From NCBI RefSeq assembly GCF_019331775.1, contig NZ_JAHBBD010000004.1:62001-126000 (forward strand): a stretch of 64,000 nt of DNA, written 5' to 3'. Below are positions 39,389 through 51,918 of this stretch, piece after piece. Numbering within the stretch: position 1 is the stretch's first letter; each line of letters starts with the position of its first letter. The position numbers were made by a program, and so were the translations under genes. Under the pieces are notes generated by a model, which was not told the origin of the DNA, did no database searches, and worked only from the letters and a program-made list of their open reading frames with translations. This stretch comes from Bifidobacterium phasiani (lineage in GTDB: Bacteria; Actinomycetota; Actinomycetes; Actinomycetales; Bifidobacteriaceae).

Positions 39389-40114
39389 GTGATACTTGAC
39401 CGCCACAGCCGACTGAATTCCGCCGAACTCGAAGCCAGGCTCAAGGCCGCCAACATTGGCGAGGGCCGGTTCCCCACGAACGAGATCACCGCGTTCGTCA
39501 ACCTCATGCAGGTCTACGAGGGCGCGATGTACGAGATCAGCACCAAGCTCGAGGTGCTCGACGAGGAGTTCCAGGTGCGCTTCGCGCACAACCCCGTCCA
39601 CCACATCGAGCGGCGGCTCAAGTCGATCACCTCGATCCTGGGCAAGCTGGAGCGCAAGGGACTGCCGCAGACCGTCGCCTCGATCAAGGACAACCTGTTC
39701 GACGTCGCCGGCGTGCGCGTGATCTGCAACTACCGCGACGACGTGTATTCGGTGTCGAACTACCTGTCGGCGCAGTCGGACATCCAGGTGCTGCGCGTCA
39801 AGGACTACATCCGCACCCCCAAGCAGAACGGGTACCGCAGCCTGCACGTGATCTACGCGGTGCCGGTGTTCCTGTCCTCGGGCGCGCACTACACTCCGGT
39901 CGAGGTGCAGTTCCGCACCATCGCGATGGACTACTGGGCCAGCCTGGAGCACGCGCTGCGCTACAAGACCGACCTGCCGGACGCCAAGATCGCCGAGCAC
40001 TCCCAGACGCTGCTCGACTGCGCGCGCTCGCTGCAGAACATCGAGGTGCAGATGCAGAACATCCACCGCGACATCAACGGCGCGCCGCGGGTCGAGGAGC
40101 CGCCGCGCACCTGA
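39389..40114 (+). CDS. Small alarmone synthetase (GTP pyrophosphokinase, RelQ/YjbM type)
   Basis: A 241-aa single-domain (p)ppGpp synthetase without hydrolase or regulatory domains. The RelA/SpoT core is intact: [17 protein letters not shown] (ATP/GTP binding), [16 protein letters not shown] (catalytic Asp), [17 protein letters not shown], and the catalytic Glu in [18 protein letters not shown]. It would make alarmone constitutively or under transcriptional control, in addition to the bifunctional Rel located elsewhere. The start is GTG 39389. Confidence 0.88.
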   Translation: MILDRHSRLNSAELEARLKAANIGEGRFPTNEITAFVNLMQVYEGAMYEISTKLEVLDEEFQVRFAHNPVHHIERRLKSITSILGKLERKGLPQTVASIKDNLFDVAGVRVICNYRDDVYSVSNYLSAQSDIQVLRVKDYIRTPKQNGYRSLHVIYAVPVFLSSGAHYTPVEVQFRTIAMDYWASLEHALRYKTDLPDAKIAEHSQTLLDCARSLQNIEVQMQNIHRDINGAPRVEEPPRT

Positions 40115-40256
40115 CGGGCCGCGGGCCCTCCGCCCGCTGTCGGCCTGCCGGCCCATCGTCCCGCCGAACCGACGTCCCGACGTCCCGGCGGCCGGGCGCC
40201 CCCGTCGCAGCCCCTCCGCCGTCGGCGATCGTCACAATTCCTTCAGCATCGTCCCG

Positions 40257-40262
40257 TATGAT
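40257..40262 (+). promoter_or_regulatory. -10 of the Bax-inhibitor-1 gene
   Basis: TATGAT is near consensus, about 34 nt before the start; the -35 is not clear. Confidence 0.4.
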
Positions 40263-40295
40263 GGTGCCAAATCGGCTACATCCAAAGGAGCGATG

Positions 40296-41132
40296 ATGAC
40301 ATTCGGCCAGCAGCCGCGGAACGGCAGCGGCTTCAACCAGCAGCCGCAATCCCCCTACCAATACGACCAGCAGGCGCCGCAGTACCAGTACGGCGGGCAG
40401 CAGTACGCCTACGCCCCCAACGGCGGCGCCGCCATCGACGCGCAGGCCGCCTACTCCTACGAGGAGGCGCAGCGCGTCTCGGTGACCAGGGCGTACGGCG
40501 AGATGACCATCGGCCTGGTGATCACCGCCGTCGTCGCGGTGCTCGCGCAGATGAGCGGCGCGTACGTCGCGTTCGTCCAGTCCACCGGCCTGGTCGGGTT
40601 CATCCTGTTCGCGATCGTGCAGGTCGGCCTCGCGGTCTACCTCGGCGCCCGGATCATGAAGATCAAGGCCGGCACCGCCCGCGTCATGTTCTACGTCTAC
40701 GCGGCGCTGATGGGCTTCACGCTCAGCTCGATCTTCATGGTCTACGACCTCGGCTCCATCGCGGTGGCGCTCGGGCTGTGCGCGGTGTTCTTCCTCGCGC
40801 TGACGATGTTCGGCATGACCACGAAGATCAACATGCTCAAGGCCGGCCCGATCCTGCTGATCGGCCTGGTCGTGCTGATCGTCGCCGAGCTGGTGCTCAT
40901 GCTCCTGTTCCCCGGCGACACGACGCTGATGATCGTCTCCGCGATCGGCCTGGTGCTCTTCGCGGCGATGACCGTGCACGACGCGCAGCAGACGCGCGCG
41001 ATCTTCGCCCAGTACCAGTCGCAGGGCCCGGAGATGGTCAAGAAGGTGTCGGTGGTCTGCGCGCTGAACCTCTACCTCGATTTCGTGAACATCTTCCTGT
41101 ACATCCTCGAGCTGCTGGGCAACAGGGACTGA
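40296..41132 (+). CDS. Bax inhibitor-1 / YccA family membrane protein
   Basis: A 278-aa protein with a ~60-residue Gln/Tyr/Pro-rich cytoplasmic N-terminus (QQPQSPYQYDQQAPQYQYGG) and seven hydrophobic helices. The BI-1 family C-terminal pattern is present (ALNLYLDFVNIFLYILELLG), as is TVHDAQQTRAIF. Family members act as calcium-leak channels or FtsH modulators; no specific role is known here. AAAGGAG precedes tandem ATG codons; the second (40296) has the better spacing. Confidence 0.88.
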   Translation: MTFGQQPRNGSGFNQQPQSPYQYDQQAPQYQYGGQQYAYAPNGGAAIDAQAAYSYEEAQRVSVTRAYGEMTIGLVITAVVAVLAQMSGAYVAFVQSTGLVGFILFAIVQVGLAVYLGARIMKIKAGTARVMFYVYAALMGFTLSSIFMVYDLGSIAVALGLCAVFFLALTMFGMTTKINMLKAGPILLIGLVVLIVAELVLMLLFPGDTTLMIVSAIGLVLFAAMTVHDAQQTRAIFAQYQSQGPEMVKKVSVVCALNLYLDFVNIFLYILELLGNRD

Positions 41133-41178
41133 CCCGGCATCCGGCGCGGCGCCCATGGCGCGCGTCGGGGAAGCGGAC

Positions 41179-41204
41179 GGGGCCGTGGCGTAAGCCGCGG
41201 CCCC
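41179..41204 (+). terminator. Terminator after the Bax-inhibitor-1 gene
   Basis: GGGGCCGTGGC pairs with GCCGCGGCCCC around a GTAA loop with one G-U pair. It can serve both converging genes. Confidence 0.6.
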
Positions 41205-41280
41205 ATTCACATATGGGCGGCGGACCGCAAGCCCGGACGGGCGCCGGTCGCCGGCGGCAGCACGCGCGCCGCGGCCGGCG

Positions 41281-41733
41281 TCACTTGCCGGGGAAGCCGT
41301 GCCCCTCGACGGTCACGTGGAGCACCGTCGCGGCGACGTCGGGGTCCGGCGAGACGCGGACGGCCTCGTCGATGTCGGCGATGAACACGCCGCCGCGCGG
41401 CACGGCGACCGGCTCGGCCGGGCCGACGAACCGCTCGCGGTCGGTCAGGTCGCTGTACGCCTCGGTCCGGGTCAGACCGCGCTTCGGGGCGACCATCACC
41501 GTCATGTCGCCGTCGATCGGGGCCAGGACGGTCAGATAGCGGCGGTGGCCGACCAGGTCGGGCGAGGCCAGGGCCGCGGTGGAGTCCCACCAGTAGGTCA
41601 GGCTGTCGCCGATCGAATGGGCGACGCCCCGCGCCAGGGTCGGGGCGAGGTCGATCGCCCGCCCGGCGCGCATCCACTTGCGCACGCCGCCCAGCCGCGC
41701 GTCGAACCGGTCGCGGGTCGGATACACATGCAT
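41281..41733 (-). CDS. ebgC: YhcH/YjgK/YiaL (EbgC-like) protein
   Basis: A 150-aa cupin-like protein of the DUF386 family, which includes EbgC, the small subunit of the evolved beta-galactosidase of E. coli. Recognisable segments are HRRYLTVLAPIDGDMTVMVA, RFVGPAEPVAVPRGGVFIAD and the C-terminal VTVEGHGFPGK. The start ATG 41733 follows the beta-galactosidase stop by one base, so the two are translationally coupled. This supports a two-subunit Ebg-type enzyme rather than a LacZ homotetramer. Confidence 0.8.
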   Translation of the reverse strand: MHVYPTRDRFDARLGGVRKWMRAGRAIDLAPTLARGVAHSIGDSLTYWWDSTAALASPDLVGHRRYLTVLAPIDGDMTVMVAPKRGLTRTEAYSDLTDRERFVGPAEPVAVPRGGVFIADIDEAVRVSPDPDVAATVLHVTVEGHGFPGK

Positions 41734-41734
41734 G

Positions 41735-45686
<3,952 letters not shown>

Positions 45687-45800
45687 GGTTCCTTCTTTCT
45701 GTGCCCTGCGGCGCGTCGCGTCCCAGGTCGGATGGCTGTTCGGCTTCCACGGTACGCACGCCGCAGGCCGCGCGACAGTGGACGAACGGACATTCCCCGA

Positions 45801-45837
45801 TGCCCCATAGGGCAGGGGGCGCATGGCCCTCGGGGCA
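45801..45837. promoter_or_regulatory. Paired palindromes between divergent DUF5067 and kinase genes
   Basis: TGCCCCATAGGGCA (45801-45814) and TGGCCCTCGGGGCA (45824-45837) are roughly inverted copies, each with partial internal symmetry, with centres 23 bp apart. They are candidate sites for the downstream NarL-type regulator. Confidence 0.4.
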
Positions 45838-45860
45838 ATGGCGCGGCGCCGCGGGCAGCC

Positions 45861-45866
45861 CATAAT
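45861..45866 (+). promoter_or_regulatory. -10 hexamer CATAAT of the kinase gene
   Basis: It is followed by 7 nt and then ATG 45874; no ribosome site is visible. Confidence 0.5.
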
Positions 45867-45873
45867 GGTGACT

Positions 45874-47310
45874 ATGAGCAATCCCGATCCGCGCGGCGCC
45901 AGGCGGCCGCCCCACGACGACGAGGTGCCGGTGCGCACCAGGGCGTGGTGCACCCTGGCCATGGTGCCGCTCGCCAGCTTCATGTGCATGGCGCAGACCT
46001 CGTTCGCCTCGCTGCGGTACACCGAGGGCACCCTCCCGTACCTGTGGGTCATGCTCAGCCTGTTCGTCGGCATCGCGTCGGGGTTCCTGCTCGTCGCGCG
46101 GGACGAGTACCCCGAGGCGACGTTCTGGACCGCCTGCGCGCTGGTGGTCGTCTTCCCGTTCGACCCGCTGATCGCGCTGATGGCGATGAGCGCGCTGCTC
46201 GCGCGGCGGGCCTCGCGGACCGTCACGGTGCGCTCCGTCGCCGTCGCGGCGGCCGTCGCCCTGTACGCGCAGCTGCGCGACGCCCTGAACCCGCCGGACG
46301 CCTCGCTGTGGCATCTGATCTTCGCGCGGCCGCACACCGGCGGCAACACGGGCGTGCCCATCGAGATGCTCACCGGCCGGACGCCCGTCGTCGTCACCGC
46401 AATCCTCGCCGCGCTGATCGAAACCGCCATCGCCGCGCTGGTCGGCCTGCACATCCGCTCGCGCGCCGTGCTGCGGGCCGCGAACGCGAAGGCCGACGCC
46501 GCGGCGAGCCAGGCGCAGAACCTGCGGCTCGACCTCGACAACCAGCAGCTCGCCGACGCCATCGCCGCCGAGGCGCACGACACGCTCGCCCATTCGCTCT
46601 CGCTCATCGCGCTCAACGCCAGCGCGCTGCAGGCGGAATCCGAGAAGCTGGCCAACGACGGGACCGACGCGGGCGACGTCCGCCGGCAGGCCTCCTCCAT
46701 CGTCGAGCAGTCGCGGCGGATCCGCAGGCAGGCGGCCGGCGCGCTCGACGAGGCGCACAGCATCATCGACATGCTGCGCCACCCCGAGCAGGCGCACCTC
46801 CAGCTCGCGCCCAGCGACGACACCGCGCTGACCCGCGAGTCGCTCGAATCGCTGATGGCCGACGCGCGGCTCGCCGGCATGCGGCTCAACACCTGGATCG
46901 ACATCCAGCAGCTCAGCGCGCTGGACGAGCACATCGGCAAGATCGCGTACCGCACCATCCAGGAGGGGCTGACCAACGCGCGGCGGCACGCCCCCGGAGC
47001 ACCGGTCTCGCTGGAGGTCGGCGCCGCCCCGGCCGACGGCGTCCACATCCACGTCAGCAATCCGGTGCCGGACGCGCGGGGCGCTCGGGGACCGCGGGCC
47101 GAGGCGGCCGCCGATGCGGCGCAGGGCGACACGGCGCGGCGGCATGCCGGCGCTGGGCTGGCCGGAATCGGCGCCCGGGCGCGGTCGGTCGGCGGGCAGT
47201 GCGCGTACGGGCCGGACGACCGGGGCATGTTCCACGTCGACGTGCGGCTGCCGTGGAGGCCGGCGCCGGGCGAGCCCGGAGGTCCGGCGCGTCCGGGCGT
47301 GGCGCGCTGA
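45874..47310 (+). CDS. NarL-type sensor histidine kinase
   Basis: A 478-aa membrane histidine kinase. About five hydrophobic helices fill residues 25-215 with no large extracellular loop. The HisKA_3 motif is AEAHDTLAHSLSLIALNASAL, with the phospho-acceptor His after AEA. A HATPase_c-like domain follows (AYRTIQEGLTNARRHAPGA gives the N box), ending with a G box (AGAGLAGIGARARSVGG). An Ala/Arg-rich insertion separates the two. The response-regulator gene starts 76 bp downstream on the same strand. Confidence 0.85.
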   Translation: MSNPDPRGARRPPHDDEVPVRTRAWCTLAMVPLASFMCMAQTSFASLRYTEGTLPYLWVMLSLFVGIASGFLLVARDEYPEATFWTACALVVVFPFDPLIALMAMSALLARRASRTVTVRSVAVAAAVALYAQLRDALNPPDASLWHLIFARPHTGGNTGVPIEMLTGRTPVVVTAILAALIETAIAALVGLHIRSRAVLRAANAKADAAASQAQNLRLDLDNQQLADAIAAEAHDTLAHSLSLIALNASALQAESEKLANDGTDAGDVRRQASSIVEQSRRIRRQAAGALDEAHSIIDMLRHPEQAHLQLAPSDDTALTRESLESLMADARLAGMRLNTWIDIQQLSALDEHIGKIAYRTIQEGLTNARRHAPGAPVSLEVGAAPADGVHIHVSNPVPDARGARGPRAEAAADAAQGDTARRHAGAGLAGIGARARSVGGQCAYGPDDRGMFHVDVRLPWRPAPGEPGGPARPGVAR

Positions 47311-47374
47311 CTTTCCCGGCATGGGCCCGCCGGCCGAGGGCGACGGGCGCGCCGCGGACCGGACGGCCCGGCCT

Positions 47375-47380
47375 TAGGAT
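47375..47380 (+). promoter_or_regulatory. -10 hexamer TAGGAT of the response-regulator gene
   Basis: It is followed by 6 nt and then GTG 47387, the chosen start. Confidence 0.5.
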
Positions 47381-47386
47381 GGAACG

Positions 47387-48073
47387 GTGAACATGAACGA
47401 AGCGACCACGCCGGTCACGGTGAGCGTGGTGGACGACGACCCGATGATCTGCCAGGCGATGCGGCTGATCCTCACCGACTATTCCGACGGCCGCATCGAG
47501 GTCGTGTCCACGTCGACGGACGGCGAGGCGGCGGTGCGGCTCGCCGAGCGCGAGCACCCGGACGTCGTGCTCATGGACATCGCCATGCCCGGCACCGACG
47601 GCATCGAGGCGACCGCCCGGCTGCGGGCGCAGCGGCCCGCGCCGCATGTGCTGATCCTGACCTCGCTGAGCCCGGGCAACACGGTCGAGCGCGCGGTGGA
47701 GGCCGGGGCCGAGGGGTTCGTCTCCAAAACCGACGCGCCGGACGAGATCATCCGCCGTGTGCTCGGTGTGTGCGCTGGCGCGCCGCAGTTCAACACGGCG
47801 AGCCAGCGGCAGCTCATCGGCGACCTCAGCCGCCAGCGCCCGCAGTCGCGGCGCGACGAGGCGCGCGCGATGCTCGACGCGCTGCCCGAGCGCGAGCGCG
47901 AGGCCGTGGTCCTGGCGGCGGAGGGGTACACCAACGCGGAGATCGCCCAGCGGATGTTCATCTCGGAACGCACCGCCAAGGCGCATCTGTCGTCCGCCGC
48001 GGACAAGCTGTGCATGGGCCGCGTGCAGATGGCGAGGCTGGTGGAGCGCGCCGACCTGCCGGCCCGGCCGTAG
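47387..48073 (+). CDS. NarL/FixJ-type response regulator
   Basis: A 228-aa two-domain regulator. The receiver has the acidic pair in VVDDDPMI, phospho-acceptor Asp in VVLMDIAMPGTDGIEA, and the conserved Lys in FVSKTDAPDEI. The C-terminal LuxR-type helix-turn-helix is LPEREREAVVLAAEGYTNAE, then IAQRMFISERTAKAHLSSA. It partners the upstream kinase. Likely targets are the adjacent MFS transporter and the DUF5067 gene, but this is inference from position. The start is taken as GTG 47387 (leaderless); ATG 47393 is an alternative. Confidence 0.88.
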   Translation: MNMNEATTPVTVSVVDDDPMICQAMRLILTDYSDGRIEVVSTSTDGEAAVRLAEREHPDVVLMDIAMPGTDGIEATARLRAQRPAPHVLILTSLSPGNTVERAVEAGAEGFVSKTDAPDEIIRRVLGVCAGAPQFNTASQRQLIGDLSRQRPQSRRDEARAMLDALPEREREAVVLAAEGYTNAEIAQRMFISERTAKAHLSSAADKLCMGRVQMARLVERADLPARP

Positions 48074-48187
48074 CCGGCGTCGGTCGCGGGACACGGCGCC
48101 GCGCCGTGTTCGACCTGGCACGGTACCATGGCCGAGGCCGCGGCGGACCGCGGCGCCGCCTGGAGAGGGAAGTCGAGGAAGGAAGCC

Positions 48188-49372
48188 ATGGCCGGACGTC
48201 GCACGGCACGCACCGTGGTGTGCATCGCATTGCTCGTCGTGTTGGGATTCTCGTTGGGGTTCTCGGAATTCGCCGTCATCGGCATCGAGCCGGAGCTGGC
48301 CGAGGCGTTCGACGTGCCGCTGTCGCGCGTCGGCGAGCTGATCAGCCTGTTCTCGGTGGCGTACGCGGTGCTCACGCCGGTGCTCGCCGTCACGACCGGG
48401 CGCTTCCGGCGCTACACGCTGCTGACGGTGTATCTGGCGGCGTTCTGCGTCGCGAACGTTATGATGGCCCTCGCCCCGACGTTCGAGATCCTGCTCGCCG
48501 CGCGCGTGCTGCTCGGCGCCGTGTCCGGCGCGCTGCTGGCGGTCGGCGTCACGTTCATCCCCGACCTGGTCGGCGTGCGGCGCATGTCGATGATGATCTC
48601 GGTCGTGTACGCCGCGTTCTCGGTGGCGATGGTGGTGGCGACCTCGGTGGGCAAGATCGTCGCGGAGACGATGGACTGGCATGCGGTGATGGTCATCGCG
48701 CTCGTGCTGGCGCTGCTGGTCAGCGCGGCGCTGCTGCCGGCGATGCCCCGGACCGGCACGACCGACGAGCCGGCCACCGTGCGCGAGCAGGTCGGGCTGC
48801 TCGCCGAACCGCAGATCATCGCCGGCATCCTGGTCTTCCTGTTCGGCGTCGGCTCGGTGTATGTGTTCTACGGCTACGTGACGCCGTATCTCGAGGACGT
48901 GCTCGGCATGGACGCGGTCGGCGCGAGCGCCGCACTGATGGTGTACGGCGTCATGTGCTTCGTCTCGAACCTGATCTCCGGGTGGGTCGACCTGAAGTAC
49001 GGCATGAAGGGCCTGCTGGTGGTCTTCCCCATCCAGGCGGCGTTGCTGGCCGCGCTGTTCCTCGTCGGCGGCGCGATGCCGCTCGCGCTGGCCCCGGTCA
49101 TGCTGATCGGCCTGTCGATGTACGTGGTGTCGGTGTCCTGCATCTCGCTGTTCATGCGCGTGGCCCGCGAACGGCACCCCAAGGCGATGGTGCTGGCGAG
49201 CTCGCTGGAGCCCATGGCGTTCAACATGGGCATCGCGTTCGGCACGGCCGTCGGCGGGGCCGTGGTCGCCGGGACCGGCCTGCCGTACGTCGGGCTGGTC
49301 GGCGCGGCGTTCTCGCTGGTGGCGTGCGGCTGCGTCGGCGCGACGCTGGCGATCGACCGGCGCCGGGGCTGA
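48188..49372 (+). CDS. MFS transporter (AraJ/drug-efflux type)
   Basis: A 394-aa major facilitator with twelve predicted helices. The N-terminal half begins VLGFSLGFSEFAVIGIEPEL and the motif-A region is degenerate (LAVTTGRFRRYTLL). Overall it looks like the DHA1/AraJ drug or sugar efflux group; the substrate is unknown. It lies 114 bp downstream of the response regulator on the same strand, so it may be its target. The start is ATG 48188 after AGGAAGGAAGCC; an in-frame ATG 20 codons earlier encodes a charged, unlikely extension. Confidence 0.82.
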   Translation: MAGRRTARTVVCIALLVVLGFSLGFSEFAVIGIEPELAEAFDVPLSRVGELISLFSVAYAVLTPVLAVTTGRFRRYTLLTVYLAAFCVANVMMALAPTFEILLAARVLLGAVSGALLAVGVTFIPDLVGVRRMSMMISVVYAAFSVAMVVATSVGKIVAETMDWHAVMVIALVLALLVSAALLPAMPRTGTTDEPATVREQVGLLAEPQIIAGILVFLFGVGSVYVFYGYVTPYLEDVLGMDAVGASAALMVYGVMCFVSNLISGWVDLKYGMKGLLVVFPIQAALLAALFLVGGAMPLALAPVMLIGLSMYVVSVSCISLFMRVARERHPKAMVLASSLEPMAFNMGIAFGTAVGGAVVAGTGLPYVGLVGAAFSLVACGCVGATLAIDRRRG

Positions 49373-49400
49373 CCCGGTCGAGCCGACGGGCGTTCCGACC

Positions 49401-49565
49401 GGGCCGACCAATCTGGCTGAGTCTAACCGGGCTGACCAATCCGACCGGGCCGACCAATCCGGCCGGGCGGATTTGACCAGGCTGATTAATCCGACCATGC
49501 TGGTCCGACCGGTCCGATCAATCCGGCCAAGCGGGGGCCAATCGGACTGACCAATCTGGCCGGAC
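49401..49565. repeat. Degenerate 18-bp tandem repeats
   Basis: About eight units related to GGGCYGACCAATCCGRCC occur, with variable lengths between 14 and 33 bp; GACCAATC and GATTAATC cores recur. This looks like an old, decayed satellite. Confidence 0.65.
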
Positions 49566-49568
49566 GGG

Positions 49569-49599
49569 TCCTTCAGGCCGAATGATCCGGCCTGAAGGA
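49569..49599. terminator. Hairpin after the MFS gene
   Basis: TCCTTCAGGCCG pairs perfectly with CGGCCTGAAGGA around a 7-nt loop. There is no U-tract. It lies about 200 bp after the MFS stop. Confidence 0.45.
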
Positions 49600-49663
49600 T
49601 GACCTGGACAAGCGGGCGGGCCGGCTGGACCGCCCAGGCAGGTCGGCATCCGCCCCATTCATG

Positions 49664-49757
49664 CCGCGGGGTTTGGGGGATGGTCCGCGGGGAATCGCAA
49701 GAAAACGCCATTCTTCGCGGACCAGCCCCCAAACCCTGCGGAAGACGTCGGCGTGTC
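49664..49757. repeat. Dispersed extragenic palindromic element, copy A
   Basis: Two 32-bp arms (49664-49695 and 49710-49741) are inverted with four mismatches around a 14-nt loop. A conserved flank, AGACGTCGGCGTGTCG, follows to 49757. Confidence 0.75.
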
Positions 49758-49965
49758 GTCCACGTGGCCCTGGCCCGGCTGGCCATCAGCCGACCACCAC
49801 ACACCTTTACCTGCCAACATTCATCTGGCCCCGGCCCATCAGGCCAACCGGACCGACACGGCAACCGGGATATCCGGTCCGCCCCGCCAAACCGACGGCC
49901 CGGCAATCGGTGGGCCGATGGGCGGCCCCGACGCGACGTCGTCGCCACGGCCGGGGCCGCCCGGT

Positions 49966-50898
49966 TCATTGCCCGATCGTCAGCGTCGACCGGTCGATGA
50001 ACTGCAGGCTTCTTCTTCTGTCGCCGAGCTCCCAGAGCGACTGCGGGGCGCGGATCTGATCGCCCATGCCGGCATCATCCAACGCCCGGCGGATGGACGA
50101 CAGCAGTCCGTCCAGCGCATCCCGGTCATCGAGCATCGTCCCCCATGCCTGGAACACCGTCCAGCGACCGGCGGCGAGCTCGTTCGACCGCACGGCGTCC
50201 CTGACCCTCTGGTCCAGATGGTGCCGGCCGTGGAACTCGATGCCGATGCGGGGCTCCGGATAGGCCATGTCGAGGAACCGCTCGCCCCGGCCGGGCACCA
50301 TCACCCGGTGATTGATCTCAGGTTCGGGCAGCCCGCCCTCCAGCATCCGCAGACGCAGACGCGTTTCGGCCGGCGAATCCGTTCCGGCGCGAGCCAGGGA
50401 CAGCGCGCGCCGACCCATCCGACCGCCCTGCACGTGGCGGCCCGTCGCGATGAAGTCGTCAAGCAGCTCGACGGAACCGCGGCGCAGCAGCCGGTCCCGG
50501 CATGCCATGCGGTCGGCGAGCATGATGCATGCCTCGAACCCGCACCACCGCAGCAGATGCGCGAACGTCGCCTGCGGCGTCGTGCAGCGCAACCCGCAGA
50601 CCTCGACGACGACGTCCCTGCGCGCCAGCTGGTTCCACGTGTGGCATGCGACGCCCGGCGGGAAATCACGTCTTTTGCCACGGTCGAACATGCCGATGTG
50701 GTGCAGGCCCGCGGGCAGCAGGCAGCCGTCCGGCGGGCCGATGCCCATCAGTCCCAGCGCCGTCGTCAGGACGAAGATCGGGTCGAACCCGAGCAGGCCG
50801 CGCACCCGCCGGCACCGCTCGACGTGCTCCTGCTGGATGCGCCATGCCTCATGGCGCATGATCTGGCCGGCGCCCGGCTCGTATCTGATTTCGTACAT
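49966..50898 (-). CDS. DUF559-like / Vsr-fold endonuclease-domain protein
   Basis: A 310-aa protein common in actinobacteria. The N-terminal ~180 residues are of unknown fold, with a small Arg-rich region. The C-terminal part has the restriction-endonuclease-like core of DUF559/Vsr proteins: SPAETRLRLRMLEGGLPEPE, FLDMAYPEPRIGIEFHGRHH and a helix ending RWTVFQAW. Asp and Glu positions in LDMAY and GIEFHGRHH could be metal ligands. Nuclease activity is not established for this group. A leaderless start at ATG 50898 is favoured. Confidence 0.65.
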   Translation of the reverse strand: MYEIRYEPGAGQIMRHEAWRIQQEHVERCRRVRGLLGFDPIFVLTTALGLMGIGPPDGCLLPAGLHHIGMFDRGKRRDFPPGVACHTWNQLARRDVVVEVCGLRCTTPQATFAHLLRWCGFEACIMLADRMACRDRLLRRGSVELLDDFIATGRHVQGGRMGRRALSLARAGTDSPAETRLRLRMLEGGLPEPEINHRVMVPGRGERFLDMAYPEPRIGIEFHGRHHLDQRVRDAVRSNELAAGRWTVFQAWGTMLDDRDALDGLLSSIRRALDDAGMGDQIRAPQSLWELGDRRRSLQFIDRSTLTIGQ

Positions 50899-50905
50899 GC
50901 CGGGC

Positions 50906-50911
50906 ACGATA
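50906..50911 (-). promoter_or_regulatory. -10 hexamer TATCGT of the DUF559-like gene
   Basis: On the minus strand it is followed by 7 nt and then ATG 50898. Confidence 0.5.
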
Positions 50912-50946
50912 GCGCATCGGACGGGTCGTTGGATAGCCGCACCGGG

Positions 50947-50959
50947 CATTGTGGTCGAA
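50947..50959. promoter_or_regulatory. Conserved motif CATTGTGGTCGAA, copy 3
   Basis: It lies 48 bp upstream of the DUF559-like start codon, just ahead of its -10 hexamer, where it could overlap the -35 region. Confidence 0.4.
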
Positions 50960-51011
50960 CGATTGGCGGTACGACACGCGACCCGCCGACCGACTGCGCA
51001 AGGATCCGCAT

Positions 51012-51088
51012 ATGGTTCGCGGGGAATGGCGGAATATCGCCATTCCCCGCGAACCATCCCTCAAACCCTGCGGAAGACGTCGGCGTGT
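51012..51088. repeat. Dispersed extragenic palindromic element, copy B
   Basis: A perfect 20-bp stem (51012-51031 with 51038-51057, 6-nt loop) contains the GGTTCGCGGGGAAT core. The right flank AAACCCTGCGGAAGACGTCG, followed by GCGTGTCG, is identical to copy A. Confidence 0.8.
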
Positions 51089-51175
51089 CGCGCCTCTGCC
51101 CGCCCGGGCCATCCCTGTCGCCATCTGCCCGCCAAGCCCAGCCGGTCGGGCAGTTGATCTGTCGGACCGGGTCGG

Positions 51176-51823
51176 TCAGGCGGTCTGCCCGGCCTTCCAG
51201 GCGCGGTACTCGGCGGCCTTGGCCTGCCAGTACTCGCGGTCCCGGTCCCCGATCTCGCGCACGACGCGGCAGGGGTTGCCGACCGCCACCGAATGGGACG
51301 GGATGTCCTTGGCGACGACCGAGCCGGCGCCGATGACGACGTCGTCGCCGATCGTCACGCCCGGGCAGACCACGACGTTGCCGCCGAACCACACGTCGTT
51401 GCCGATCGTGATGGGCAGCGCGCCCTCCATCTGCGCCGCGCGCACCTCGGCGTCGATCGGATGGTACGGCGTGTACAGGGCGACGCGAGGGCCGAAGAAG
51501 ACGTTGTCGCCGATGGTGATCGGCGCGACGTCGAGGAAGATGCAGTCCATGTTCGCGTAGAAGTTCCTGCCGATGAACGTGTTCGAGCCGTAGTCGCAGT
51601 TGAACGGCGCCTCGATGAACGAGCCCTCCCCCAACGAGCCGAGCAGCTCATGGAACAGCTCCATGCGACGGTCGAGCGCATCGTACGGGGCCGTGTTGAT
51701 CTCGTGGACGAGACGACGCTTGCGCATGTTGTCGGCGGCCAGTTGCGGATCGTTTGCAACGTAGAGCACGCCGTCGAGCATGCGTTCCTTTTCACTGGTA
51801 TAGGTGTGTTCCATGGGCTTCAT
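51176..51823 (-). CDS. Maltose/galactoside O-acetyltransferase
   Basis: A 215-aa left-handed beta-helix acetyltransferase that moves acetyl from acetyl-CoA to sugars. The family N-terminus (SEKERMLDGVLYVANDPQL), the hexapeptide repeats (ITIGDNVFFGP, ITIGNDVWFGGNVVVCPGVT, IGDDVVIGAGSVVAKDIP) and the active-site His in LYTPYHPID are all present. The exact sugar (Maa versus LacA) is undecided. Two in-frame ATGs (51823 and 51814) are possible and neither has a strong ribosome site. An AACGTT-centred operator-like palindrome lies upstream. Confidence 0.85.
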   Translation of the reverse strand: MKPMEHTYTSEKERMLDGVLYVANDPQLAADNMRKRRLVHEINTAPYDALDRRMELFHELLGSLGEGSFIEAPFNCDYGSNTFIGRNFYANMDCIFLDVAPITIGDNVFFGPRVALYTPYHPIDAEVRAAQMEGALPITIGNDVWFGGNVVVCPGVTIGDDVVIGAGSVVAKDIPSHSVAVGNPCRVVREIGDRDREYWQAKAAEYRAWKAGQTA

Positions 51824-51878
51824 GCAACACCATTTCTCACCGCGACACGCCGATCTTCGCACTATTGTCGCAGAAATT

Positions 51879-51894
51879 ATGACAACGTTTGCAT
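51879..51894. promoter_or_regulatory. AACGTT-centred operator-like palindrome
   Basis: ATGACAACGTTTGCAT is symmetric at 12 of 16 positions around AACGTT, as in many LacI/CcpA-type operators, and overlaps a CATAAT -10-like hexamer (minus strand) 60 bp before the acetyltransferase start. Confidence 0.4.
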
Positions 51895-51918
51895 ACCGTG
51901 CGGCGCGGTCATGACCGC

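Larger units (their letters stand above)
49373..49965. other. 593-bp repeat-rich convergent intergenic region
   Basis: No gene is supported between the MFS gene (+) and the DUF559-like gene (-). It holds degenerate 18-bp repeats, a hairpin and one copy of the dispersed palindromic element, listed separately. 49760-49965 shows only GGCC-rich degenerate sequence. Confidence 0.7.

Noticed and set aside
49599..51392. Several ORFs around 49.6-51.4 kb sharing the peptide KPCGRRRRV
   Set aside because: The shared peptide is the translation of the extragenic palindromic element in copies A and B, not a protein family.
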